NCBI GenBank assembly: GCA_038363925.1
Contig: JAQQWL010000009.1
Coordinates: forward strand, 2,480,001 to 2,544,000
DNA from: Apiospora phragmitis
Lineage: Eukaryota; Ascomycota; Sordariomycetes; Amphisphaeriales; Apiosporaceae
Direction of reading: 5' to 3'
DNA: 64,000 nt
Below the pieces are notes generated by a model, which saw nothing but the letters and a program-made list of their open reading frames with translations, did not search any database and was not told where the DNA came from. Positions within the stretch are counted from its first letter, which is position 1; the number at the start of each line of letters is the position of its first letter. This document shows positions 54,971 to 64,000 of this stretch, piece after piece. Both the position numbers and the translations under genes were made by a program.

Positions 54971-56731
54971 CTAAGCTACAGTCAGTTTTACCTTGCTAAC
55001 CTCTAAAGTTTCCGAATCTACTAGCACAATCTCCTGTGTAGCTGTGAAAGAGGGCACTGCGATGAGCCGTACTGTCTGCCTCTCGCGTCCCTTGATGACC
55101 TTGGTGCCAAACTCGGGTTGGCAGCCTACAAAATAGAGATGCGGGCATGTCTTCATGACGAATGGATCGTCGTCCTGGAATGGGTAGCTCCCTGAATTTG
55201 CTGTTAGCACATATTCGCTCCGCAATACAGCAGCCACCCGCTGAACAGGGGCATGTTCACTTACATAGGGTATCTGGTGCGGTCGGGGCCATGCACCGCC
55301 ACCGACACGTCGCCTCCATCATGCCAAGACGGTCTTGGCTGTCGACATACTTGAAGATGTCGTCGATGTTCTGGCCGCCGGTCCCTAGTACGCGCCAGCC
55401 TTCCACCTCGCCCTCCCAGGGGTTCGTCACCGTGTCGAGCCAGCCCTCATCGGTGCTCGCTGGCGGCGCCGAGTACGGGCGCGAGTTCGGGAACATGGCC
55501 GCGTGGATGGGCTGCTGCGGATACGAGGACGTGGCCGGGTCCTGGGCACCCGGGAGCAGCGTCACGGGCATCGTGGGCAGGAGCGAGGCGAGGAACTCGT
55601 CGAAGAGCTGCGAGGGCATGGCGTTGTAGGCGCTGGCATCGTAGCCGTACTTCTTGTTGATGGGTTTCTTGAGTTGAGATTCGTCGAGGGGCACCTTGCG
55701 CTCCTCGAGCGAAATCGAGTTGCCTGCGATGATGAGCCGGCTGATCTGCGACAGCTCCTGCTGCGCGGACGGGTCCAGTGCTTCGCCGAGCAGGTACTCC
55801 AGCAGGAGCGTCAGTTCAAGGGAGAGGGAGGCGTCGCTGCCTGAGAAGGCCAGCCCGGATACGATGGCGATTTTGCCACCGCTGCCGCGTGTGGCTGCAT
55901 CGGTCATCTCCTCGTCTTCGTCCTTGGATTTTTTGGCTTTGCTCTTGCTGTCGCTGGTCGAGGGCGGGTCGGAAAGCGCCCAACGCTCCGGCTGAGGTGC
56001 CAAGTCGGGCAGCTTAAAGTCGATCACTTCCAGCTCTCCATTCACGTTTTCAGATCCCATGACTGATATTATACAACCAGTCACCAGGATATGCGATTTC
56101 AGTACGTCGCCCACCAAACGTATTCGCCCCGATTCGTCTTCAAGTGTGACAGCGTCCTCATCTGACCAGTACTTTTCCTGCGTGATTGGGGCAGATATCC
56201 ATCGCTGCAAGGACAGTCAGTCATTTAAGGCCCTTGTCCCAACCAAGTGGTTTACATCCGAGAGCCATGTAACTTACATCTTTGGACACGTCCTCCAAAA
56301 TGTTGGGCTTCAGAGGCATATCCATATATACGGTGCCTGTTACCCAGCATAGCTCGCCCTGGCGAATGTCTAACACACGCTCTACGCGCTTGACCGGCTC
56401 ATCGGCAACAATGGTACCGTCCCAGGCCGAAAGTGCTACCTCGTCTACAGCAGGTTTGATTTTGGTGAGCCGCAGGAAGTACATATCAGCAAACTGCTGC
56501 TGATATGATTTCTCTTTGGCCAGACGAAACGTCTGCAGTGGTTTATAAGTGGAAGAAACCCTCTGGAGCTCGTCATCTTCTTGCTTGCCCCTATTTTGAA
56601 GTTAGCCTCTGTGTTTACGCTCCTGATTGACATCCACTCCATTTGCTAATTAAATTGAAGTGACATGTAAATAAATAAGCTTACGAGGGGCTGCGCAAAA
56701 GGCTTCCCGAGATGTTGTCGAGGTTAGCCAT
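54971..56731 (-). CDS. POL31: DNA polymerase delta small subunit
   Basis: Essential non-catalytic B-subunit of replicative polymerase delta (Pol31/Cdc1/POLD2), holding Pol3 to Pol32 and feeding lagging-strand synthesis. Four exons, 56731-56685, 56590-56278, 56204-55265 and 55191-54971, all in phase, about 506 aa. It starts MANLDNISGSLLRS. An OB-fold lies near residues 50-200 (RLTKIKPAVDEVAL, VTGTVYMDMPLKPNILEDVS, GRIRLVGDV). A phosphoesterase-like part follows with IAIVSGLAF, RLIIAGNSI, TMPVTLLPGAQDPA and MFPNSRPYS. A small acidic insert (SKAKKSKDEDEEMTD) lies between them. The C-terminal end is HLYFVGCQPEFGTKVIKG, then VPSFTATQEIVLVD. The metal ligands are absent, as expected in this inactive subunit. 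It diverges from YTM1 over a 509-bp promoter. Uninterrupted, unlike several neighbours. Confidence 0.95.
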
Positions 56732-57240
56732 AATGAGGCAGATTTGTGACCGGTTTGCCAGAAGGTTGTTGACCGCACCTCGGAAACTCTCTCTCAACTC
56801 TGGGCTGGAGGTCCAGTAGAGGTCATGCTAGGAAACGCGTTAATCAATTCGGGACGCGACTTGGGGAGTTTTTGGCGTAAATTGGCCCGCAAAGGAAGCG
56901 GGCGGGTGTGGCTAAGTCGCTACGAGTACACCAGCCAACCAGCCACATGGCACACCCCCCAACCCCCTAAGCTCTAGCGCGGGGTCCCTGTAGCGGACCT
57001 GGCAGAGCCTAAAAGATTATATTGTTAGGTGGGCTTCCTTATCCAAATTTTCTGAGAAAATGCGCCTACGATAAGAACTTTTTGTAGGCTCGGCTCCTGG
57101 AGGCATAAGTTCGCGAGGTCCTCGTATAGGCGCAATAGGATTTTTGTTTTTTTGCACTGACTGATATCTTCTGTCGCCACATACCAGAAATCACGGAAGA
57201 CCTCTAGCTCAGACCTGAATCGGCCATTTCTGTCTATGAA
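56732..57240. promoter_or_regulatory. Shared divergent promoter region (POL31 / YTM1)
   Basis: 509 bp between two growth-related genes. 56942-56972 holds C-rich sequence (CACACCCCCCAACCCC). AAACGCGTTAATC near 56833 includes an ACGCGT core, the MCB/MBF cell-cycle element that in yeast drives S-phase genes such as DNA polymerase subunits. Confidence 0.5.
56834..56839. promoter_or_regulatory. ACGCGT (MCB-like) element upstream of POL31
   Basis: The palindromic ACGCGT core lies about 100 bases upstream of the POL31 start. In yeasts this core binds MBF and confers G1/S expression on replication genes. The match and position are seen directly; the function is inferred. Confidence 0.45.
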
Positions 57241-58781
57241 ATGGCTTCATCTACGGGTGCAAGCGGCGAAGGCCAGCAAATCAGAGTCAACTTCACGACG
57301 ACATTGCCCGATCTCCAACTGCCGGAGGACAAGAGCCAATTGCTTGTTCCTGGAGGTATGTACACCCAGACGATCCCTCAAGCTTGAATTAATCGCTAAC
57401 TGCGTATGCAGACATCAAGCGTTATGGCTTGTCCAGAGTCGTCAACTCCGAGGCCATGCTTAACACCGACTTCTCCATCCCGCTCGACTTTCTGATCAAT
57501 GGCACCTTCCTGCGAACGTCGCTGGAAGACTACCTTAAGGACAATGGTCTCTCTGCCGAAACAACGGTGACGCTGCAGTATGTGCGAAGCTTGGTTCCGC
57601 CGATATACCAGGCCAGTTTCGAACACGATGACTGGGTGGCCGACGTTGACGTGCTATCATCTACTTCCCGCGCCGGACTATGGGCCGGCAACTCTCTCCC
57701 TCAAGGCCAGCATCGTATCTTGTCCGCTTCATACGATGGCCTGCTTAGGATCTGGAACATGTCCGGGCAAGTGATTGCCACTTCACCGTCTACCTCGTCC
57801 AAGCCGTTTCCCTCGACCGACTACGTCCCGGCCATCAAGTCTGCAAAATTTCTTGACGCTACTCGTGTCGCCTCTGCCGGCATGGACCAGACGGTCCGCG
57901 TCTGGAAGTATAAAGAGGGAAGCGATAAACTTTCCTGCGATATCAAGCCGACCCTTGAGCTGCTTGGCCATACAGGAGGCATCGAGTCCATGGACGTCCA
58001 TACCCCCTCGAGTCGCATCCTTACAGCTTCCAATACTGGTGAAATCGGTCTTTGGACTACTTCGGCATCTGCAGCCCCCGACGCCCCCGAAAGTGCTTTG
58101 CTGCAAGCAAACCCTGCCAAGAAGCGCAAGGTTGCTGTTTCTTCTGGCGTCCAAAAGGGCGCGTTGTCGATGATGCAGGTACACAGTGGACCTGTGTCCG
58201 CTGTGGTATTCCACCCCGAAGACTCTACAGCAGCCTACTCGGCAGGGCAAGATCATACCATTCGCACAATTGACTTGACTACCTCCAAGGTGGTTAACAG
58301 CATGACGACAGCACACCCCTTATTGTCTCTATGCTCAGTGCAAGGAATCAGCACTCCCTTACTCGCGGCAGGCACGTCGGCTAGGCACATCACCCTGGTA
58401 GACCCACGTGTTTCTGCCATTACGACTTCTGTGATGACGTTGCGTGGACACCGGAATTTCGTCACTTCTATCTGCGCGTCACCCATGGACAGCTACTCGC
58501 TTGTGTCGGGCTCACATGACGGGACTTGTCGCATATGGGATCTCCGGAGCGTGCGCACAGGTTCAAAGGCGGAAGGAGGTGGAAGTGTCAGCGAGGCCGT
58601 ATACATTATCGAGAGGGAGAGCCAGAAGGGCCAGAAAAAGAAGAGCGATATCCCCGGCCAGGGATGCAAGGTATTCGGCGTGTCCTGGGACAAGCAATGG
58701 GGTATCGTCAGTGGTGGCGAGGACAAACAGGTGCAGATTAATAAGGGTAGCGACTTGTTGGCTAAGGAGGACGGGCAATGA
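57241..58781 (+). CDS. YTM1: Ribosome biogenesis WD-repeat protein Ytm1
   Basis: Member of the Nop7-Erb1-Ytm1 complex in the nucleolus, needed for 27S pre-rRNA processing and 60S assembly; the Mdn1 ATPase removes it through its N-terminal ubiquitin-like domain. Exons 57241-57355 and 57412-58781 join across a 56-nt intron (GTATGT..GCAG, with branch CTAAC), giving about 494 aa. Residues 13-95 are the NLE/UBL domain (RVNFTTTLPDLQLPEDKS, VNSEAMLNTDFSIPLDFLING). Seven WD repeats follow, for example HRILSASYDGLLRIWNMSG, RVASAGMDQTVRVWK, SRILTASNTGEIGLW, AAYSAGQDHTIRTIDL and YSLVSGSHDGTCRIWDLRS. A Lys-rich loop (PAKKRKVAVS) between repeats 4 and 5 resembles a nuclear localisation signal. Confidence 0.95.
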
Positions 58782-58895
58782 TCCTTACTTGAATAGATTG
58801 ATACCCCAGGCGACTTAGCTGGCCTTTGTGAATTTATATTTTCAATGTCATACATCTCTTATAAAGATTCAGGCGCCCGTCCCTGCCCTCCTGCT

Positions 58896-59060
58896 TTGCC
58901 GCTCTTGTATAGTAAACGACTCGTTTGCTCGCTCTGGCGCTATGATCTGCTGCATTCGGCCTTGTTCCCCAAAGAGCCTCAGTCTCGGGCTACTGCTATG
59001 GCGGAGATGCGGCGTCTGCTGGATAAGTACCCAGAAGGCTTCCAGGAAGCCGCCGTGCTT
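58896..59060 (+). pseudogene. C-terminal fragment of a fructosamine-kinase-like gene
   Basis: The plus strand just after YTM1 reads RYDLLHSALFPKEPQSRATA followed by MAEMRRLLDKYPEGFQEA. This closely resembles the last about 40 residues of fungal fructosamine-3-kinase family proteins, which end with a 'LRYDLxxSALFP...MxEMRxLLEKYPxGF' pattern. The frame is open from 58845 to the TGA at 59094-59096. Nothing upstream in the YTM1 gene or its 3' UTR supplies the rest of the enzyme, and no splice acceptor with a partner exon is obvious. It is therefore likely a dead fragment. It is a second relic of the family also decayed at 1.75-2.96 kb. Confidence 0.55.
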
Positions 59061-59212
59061 TACATCGTCACATGTAATATACCTCTTATGTTGTGATACT
59101 GATGGCACCGCCCTTGGAAAATAATTTTCAGGCCTGGATGAAGATGGGATTGCATTTATCTTTATAGTCTGAAAATACAGGTTGATGCTTTGTTGTTTTA
59201 TTGCGTCTCACC

Positions 59213-60918
59213 TCAGGGAAACCGGCTCAGGGCCTGTCTCGCCATCCTGGATTGTTTCTCCGGCAGCAGCTGGACCACCTCCGCCATATACCTCGTTCGA
59301 TCGACGGGTAACCCCTCCTTCCTGACGGCTCCCCATATATAATTTGCTACGGTTTTCGTGACTAAGGGCGGATTCCGCAGAATACTCGCTATATCAGAGG
59401 CAGACAGCTCCTTGTTTGTATGCCAGATGTGATATGCACGTAACTCATAAGCAGAGGCACAGTCAGACTTGACCCTCTCGACTGGGTCATCCGGCTGGTT
59501 TTCCTTTTTGAAGGCAGCAGCCCAGGCTTCTGCGGTCTGGACACGCGCATCTTTCGGCCGCAGCTCTCTTTCTGCTTCTGATGTGGTCTTGGCCGCGTCT
59601 TTTGTACGACTTCGCTTTGGCTTTACGTGTGCCTTCAACAAACGCCGCCTTGCTGCAGGGCTTAGTGTCTGAGACTGATCGTCCTCCGCTTCTGGTTGCT
59701 CAACCAACTCTTCGTCAGAACTGGTCTCCAGGTCCGAGCCATCTGTCAAGCGGATGGGCAGCTCCAGCTCAGCGTGATGGGGCGTTGGCGGACACGGATC
59801 AAGCTGTTTTCTATGATGCTCCAGGGTTGCATAAAGCTGCACTCCAGCGTACGCGTCCGACGCAGAGTCTGCAAAATATAAGTAAGCACGCTGTAGTTAT
59901 ATATATATCCAAGGGGCCAAAACTAACATATAACCTGATCCATGCTGAGGGGCCGAGCCCAATCACTTGATCGGACATCAGTACCCTTGAACATTGGCAG
60001 ATGAAGATACTGCTCGACCTGAGTAGCCAGAGGAATCAACTTTTTGTTGATGTTTTTGTATTCCCCAGTTCGCGAGTGTGTCACGAGCTTGTTGAGATGG
60101 CTGAGCTCCATCAAACCTTTGGATTCGATGTTCATGTGGGTGCGCAACCTCGTTGCATCACCCCTGATCCAGACGCCAACTTTTGCGATGTTGGAGTCTT
60201 CCATGATCTTCTTGAAAAAGGGCGATACAAGACTATCGTCTTTGGGAAAGCAGGCAACGTGAAATAGAGCAATGCGACTTGGACTGGCGAGCTGGATTAA
60301 CGAGACATTACGCCGTGTCCCTTGCAAACGGCTAGCCTCGGCAACCCATTCGAGGTCAAAGCCAAGGACCTTCTCGTTCATAAAGTATTGTTCGCATACT
60401 CGGTCGGTAGTGTGTCGACTCTTGCAGTAATGCACTTTGACCGGCTGCTCCGAGCCATCCTCGCCAGGACCTCTGTACATCCTGTATGACCAGAACGACT
60501 GGGGCGTCCCAGGGGCTGCTGATTTGGCGGAGCGGAAGAGGGGTTCGGAGACCTTCCACTCCAATGCAGGGTAAGGTGGATCGTTGGGGATGGCCTTGGA
60601 TGGCACACAAAGATCTGGCGGATCGAGGATAACATTTACTGCAGCCTCGTCGGCAGTGGCCGATGCGTCGTTCGAATGTGTTGCGGGCGCTCCGTCGCTG
60701 GAAAGCGTCGAGGCGCGTTGCTTCTCCCCGCCACCAGTAGGTACATCGCGCTGATTTTTCTCGGTTGCGACCTCTTGGGGTGAGGCTTTACCCGAGAGAC
60801 CGAGCCAGGACCATGATTTCGCAGGGGTTGGCGAGAAGGAAATTCCTCGCGAGGGGTGCCATAGTTGTGACGAAGGACTGGTGGTCATGCTGGGGTATCT
60901 AGGGATACTATTCGCCAA
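59213..60918 (-). CDS. DEDDy 3'-5' exonuclease (WRN-exo/RNase D-like)
   Basis: Two-metal nuclease of the DnaQ-like superfamily, expected to trim 3' ends of RNA or DNA. Exons 60918-59928 and 59868-59213 (59-nt intron, GTTAGT..TGCAG) give about 548 aa. The N-terminal 130 residues are Ser/Pro-rich and disordered. The exonuclease domain shows Exo I in VLGFDLEWV (Asp and Glu), then NVSLIQLASPSRIALFHV, and Exo II around KVGVWIRGDATRLRTH (Asp). Exo III is YSASDAYAG, formed across the splice junction, placing it in the DEDDy class. After an acidic linker, a helical C-terminus (ELRAYHIWHTNKELSASDIA, SILRNPPLV, TVANYIWGAV) resembles an HRDC-like or helical repeat end found in fungal homologues. ATG 60885 (MTTSPSS) is an alternative start. 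Confidence 0.85.
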
Positions 60919-61560
60919 CCCATGGCTGATTAGCTGACCGAGTCGCGAACAAGTAAACCACTTAACGCGTGTGGGCGGTATGCGACTTACAGTGAAGCGC
61001 AGTTATAACGAGGTAGCGAGCGTCGGGAAAAACTCAGAGCATTGCCGGCAGCCTCTGAAATTCCTTTGGGTATCATCTGGAAAGAGGCCAAAGCAGGCAG
61101 CTCCATGTTGTCGGGGAACATGGAGCTTATAGGTATATATGTAGAGATGTCGAAATAATGCACGACCGGCGGGAAGTGGGAGTGTAGTGTGATGATTGAT
61201 GTGCGTTGGCAGCAGGCAGACGCGCCCCACAGCTGGGCCTAGAAGTGAGCGAGTCGCCAATGTTTGATGCGCGTTGTGACTGGTTAGGGTGCGGGCCTAG
61301 AGGCCTGTAGGCTACAGGATAGGACTTGGATTTTGGCGGTGGTTTGGCTTGCTGAGTCATCAGCGCCATGCCGACATGTGCCACAGTGCCAGACGAGATC
61401 AATTAATTGGACTGCCCGCCTACCTTCTCAGCTCACACCCCTAGCTTACGCCCAAAGCACACCCCCACCACGGAACGTTTTCAGACCCAATATCAAATTG
61501 ACAGACGGCATCAGTCCTGGGCGCCTCAAGTCGATCGCTCCTCAACTATTCCTACAAATC
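60919..61560. promoter_or_regulatory. Shared divergent promoter region (exonuclease / LSM5)
   Basis: 0.64 kb between divergent genes, carrying the inverted repeat listed separately and a C/A-rich leader before LSM5. No gene is seen. Confidence 0.4.
61099..61127. repeat. 11-bp inverted repeat with 7-nt loop
   Basis: Perfect arms AGCTCCATGTT and AACATGGAGCT separated by GTCGGGG, read directly. It would form a hairpin in RNA or single-stranded DNA, or could be a dimer binding site. It lies mid-promoter between two divergent genes, so it is not a bacterial-type terminator. Confidence 0.9.
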
Positions 61561-62146
61561 ATGGCGGCCCCATCAACATCCCAACTTCTGCCTTTGGGTG
61601 CGTGTCTCTGTCTCTCATCGCTTCCGCTTTCGCAAACATCACTCATCAGACTAGGAGGGGCGAGCTAACCGTACCGCAGAACTCATCGACAAGTGTGTCG
61701 GCTCCAGGATATGGGTTGTCATGAAAGGCGACAAGGGTATGAGAAGCAACGCAGATGCAAGCAAAGTCGGCTGAAGACTGACTATGATTGTGTGCACAGA
61801 GTTTAGCGGTACTCTGGTGGGCTTCGACGATTACGTCAGTAAGTAGGAAGCAGACGAAGTCGTCCCCAACGCGCTTCAACAACACAAGACTGACATGAGT
61901 ATCAGACATGGTGCTGGAGGATGTAACAGAATTGTACGGAGAAAGACTTCATCTATCCAAGCAGCGTATGGAGTATGCTGACAAATACGTCCAGTGACTA
62001 TTCTGGAAACCACACCAAGCTTACCAAGATCCTGTTGAACGGCAACAATATCTGCATGGTTGGTCTTCCCAGTTTCTCTCGAGGAACGCATAGAGTTAAC
62101 GTCCGTCTAGTTGATTCCTGGTGGCGAGGGCCCGGTGGCAACCTGA
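61561..62146 (+). CDS. LSM5: U6 snRNA-associated Sm-like protein LSm5
   Basis: Subunit of the Lsm1-7 (mRNA decapping) and Lsm2-8 (U6 snRNA) rings. Six exons, 61561-61597, 61680-61736, 61800-61838, 61906-61933, 61995-62058 and 62111-62146, give 86 aa with every phase matching. Sm1 motif: LIDKCVGSRIWVVMKGDKEF, then GTLVGFDDYVNMVLEDVTEF. Sm2 motif: ILLNGNNICMLIPGGEGP. The order and spacing match human and yeast LSm5 throughout. The gene is about 586 bases for 261 coding bases: five introns of 51-81 nt and exons as short as 28 nt. Naive ORF scanning would miss it completely. It converges with RPB11. Confidence 0.96.
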
Positions 62147-62527
62147 ACAGCTACAAACTTGGTTGGAATGGTAGGTAAAGTCGGTGGATTACGGAGTTGC
62201 TTCAACAGAGTCAAGTTACGGCGGGATATCAGATGAAGGCGTCGGCCAAACAATGACGAATTAGACATCCTCTACCTGGAGTCGACAACGATTGAGAAGA
62301 CATGGCCCCAAAAATCCGGCCTGCAGTGGCCAAGATGTATTGCAGATGATTTGCTACGCCATTTGGCCTGCAATTAAGAATTTTGTAACATGCAGCATCC
62401 TGTATTACCTTTCGTGGACACTGTTCAGTTCCGTGCCATAACGCCGATCCATTTTGCAAAAGCCAGAATTTCCCACGAACACAAGAACTCCGAGGCGACC
62501 CATGTCAGTCCTGGCGTGGCTACAACA
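62147..62527. other. Intergenic, convergent 3' ends (LSM5 / RPB11)
   Basis: 381 bp with no open frame of interest; presumably overlapping 3' UTRs. No gene is seen. Confidence 0.45.
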
Positions 62528-63542
62528 TCAGGAGCCATTGGGTTGATTGTCCTGGTTACCAGCAGTGGCCATGCGACGTAACTCGTACTCGCGGGTGAAC
62601 TCACGGCCGAGTTGTCCGTACGAGGCTATAAGTTGCTTACACACCTCAATGAATACCTCGCGTGGGGTGACCGTACCGTCGGTCTGAACGCGGATCATGA
62701 GCTCGGGGACGTTAGGATGCGCCACTGCAACACATAACCTTAGCAATCTCGAAATGTGACAGGATCTTTAGGCAAGACAAACCCTTATACCCGGCCATGT
62801 GCACCTTCTGGTGCATCTTGAGATGCTCGCTGATAAGGTTGCCAAGAGTGTGGTCCTCCTTCATCAAGATGAAATCCGACGTGCTGGACATGCCTGACCA
62901 CAGTAAGTTGAATGCCAAGTGGCCGCAGTGTCAGATATGACGTTTTCCTACCAGCATAGGGCTTCTCGGTGATCTTCTTCTCGTCATCGTTGAGCAAGAA
63001 AAGCTCGAAGCTATGTTCATAATTAGCTGAACCGTGTACAATATCTGATTGGTAAGAGATGATTGTTCGAACTTGGGGTCAGTATTGTCGTGTTTGGGAT
63101 TGTTCATCTTGAAATCAACCGGTAGACGATCGCTGTTCCGCTTGGATGGCTGATCGCGTTCAACTGGAAGATGATTGTAATTCCACTTGGATGACTGGCA
63201 GTCGATGAATTTGACAGAGATCTCTCCTTCTCTGATGTGTATGGAAGGTAGGCACGAGGGAAAAGAACGAGTGCCAAGTGACCCAAACAATCCATGCCAG
63301 TAGAGCCCCAAAGTTGCATCCGTTGGGGAAACATCCTGCAGCATTTGGGAAATCGATTCAAGTGAAGCTGCGATGGACCTTGGGAGCCAACTTCCAGACA
63401 GCTTCCCCATCCGTCCCCCCATTGTGACATTATCTTCAAGCTCCCTCCCAAAAGGGAATAAAACCATGAACTGGAGCTGAGAAGAAGGGGGGAAAGCCCA
63501 GCTTGATTTGATAATAGTTACTTACCGATCGGGGGCGTTCAT
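62528..63542 (-). CDS. RPB11: RNA polymerase II subunit Rpb11
   Basis: Alpha-N-terminal-like subunit that pairs with Rpb3 to nucleate assembly of RNA polymerase II. Four exons, 63542-63526, 63010-62952, 62893-62783 and 62724-62528, join in phase to give 127 aa, the usual length. It reads MNAPDRFELFLLNDDEKKIT, then TSDFILMKEDHTLGNLISEHL, KVHMAGYKVAHPN and ELMIRVQTDG. It ends in a helix, REVFIEVCKQLIASYGQLG. The DHTLGNL block is the family signature. The second and third introns are 58 nt each, but the first is 515 nt and holds an imperfect direct repeat (see findings). Alternative first exons cannot be excluded, although the match of the 17-nt exon to the protein start is good. Confidence 0.93.
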
Positions 63543-64000
63543 GGTGTTGGTTTAGGCCGAGATCAACTACCGAAACCGAGGTGCTGAAGCAAATGTGCCT
63601 CGAGGAAAGCTTCCAAAAAAAAAGGATAGCAATAAGACTGGAAGCAGCGAGGATTAGGAATTAAGTGGGTTTGGAAGGCAATAGGACCAAGTTGCTAAAT
63701 CAAGACCTCAAAGCACCAGTTGTGTCAAGTGGTGGTGATGGAAATGGTCATATAGCAAAGGTGGTTGTCAAGAGATGGATGCAGATGAATGCAGATGACA
63801 ATGAAATCGAAGGTACATTGGTGATATAGAGATGCCTCTGCTAAGCGCAGGTACGTACCAGGCAAGACAGGCGGTTAGTAGGTTGCGCCGGGTAAACTTC
63901 GGTAGAACAAACCTCCGCCATATCCAGGGGAACATGTTATCTTTGAAGGTTAGGTTGGCCGACCACGGGCCTCGTTCATCACACTCCACAATCAGAGGTT
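63543..64000. promoter_or_regulatory. Upstream region of RPB11
   Basis: The 5' flank of RPB11 with a nine-A run near 63613 and GAAGGTTAGGTT at 63946-63957. No gene is supported to the window end. Confidence 0.4.

Noticed and set aside
62931..63467. 178-codon minus frame inside RPB11
   Set aside because: Mostly intron 1 of RPB11; its end overlaps exon 2. The duplicated PSK-N-LPV words arise from a DNA repeat.
1..64000. CRISPR arrays, operons, Shine-Dalgarno sites, rRNA or mobile elements
   Set aside because: The window is eukaryotic with introns; I found no regularly spaced repeats, terminal inverted repeats with transposase, or LTRs.

Overview
The window looks like a piece of nuclear chromosome from a filamentous ascomycete (Pezizomycotina, probably Sordariomycetes). 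The evidence is compact protein genes with short GT-AG introns (mostly 50-100 nt, donors like GTAAGT, CTAAC-type branch sites, CAG/TAG acceptors), two Zn2Cys6 transcription factors, an NmrA/NMR-type nitrogen regulator, an RFTS (Raf2/DIM-7-like) heterochromatin protein and a fungal LIG4-like ligase. I saw no tRNA, rRNA, CRISPR, operon or intact transposon. Most of my models were assembled by hand from translated exons and phase-matched splice sites.

Layout. 0-4.4 kb is a gene graveyard: a decayed fructosamine-kinase gene (-) and the 3' part of an MFS transporter (+). 4.9-9.7 kb holds a fungal ATP-dependent DNA ligase with a C-terminal BRCT-like end (+) and a 2-oxoglutarate/Fe(II) oxygenase (-). 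10.3-14.5 kb has a hypothetical helical protein (-) and a GH31 alpha-glucosidase gene with three in-frame stops (+). 15.7-24.4 kb holds MKT1 (+), an RFTS-domain protein (-) and PUS4 (+). 25.2-29.5 kb holds ERG2 (-), CSL4 (+) and SEC2 (+). 30.5-35.3 kb holds a broken F-box gene (+) and the nitrogen regulator NmrA (-). 39.6-45.2 kb holds two Zn2Cys6 regulators, both on -. 49.7-54.5 kb holds a small membrane protein (+), a lysine-rich nucleolar-type protein (-) and an F-box-like protein with an in-frame acidic continuation beyond its stop (+). 55-63.5 kb is a dense housekeeping block: POL31 (-), YTM1 (+), a DEDDy exonuclease (-), LSM5 (+) and RPB11 (-). Two long spans without convincing genes lie at 35.3-39.65 kb and 45.2-49.7 kb.

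There is no co-directional metabolic cluster. The content is housekeeping (tRNA modification, RNA decay, ribosome assembly, replication, transcription, sterol synthesis, exocytosis) mixed with regulators and decayed accessory genes.

The most striking pattern is that several conserved genes (ligase, MKT1, PUS4, F-box, first Zn2Cys6 factor) are interrupted by small reading-frame shifts, nearly all of the -1 (one base missing) type and some in homopolymer runs, while neighbouring genes are perfectly open. This fits residual base-deletion errors in the assembly better than independent pseudogenisation. By contrast the GH31 and fructosamine-kinase genes carry substitution-type stop codons and look truly dead. 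I did not find a convincing, wholly new biological system; the best leads are the acidic tail behind a stop codon, the fructosamine-kinase relics at two separate sites, and the long repeat-bearing first intron of RPB11.
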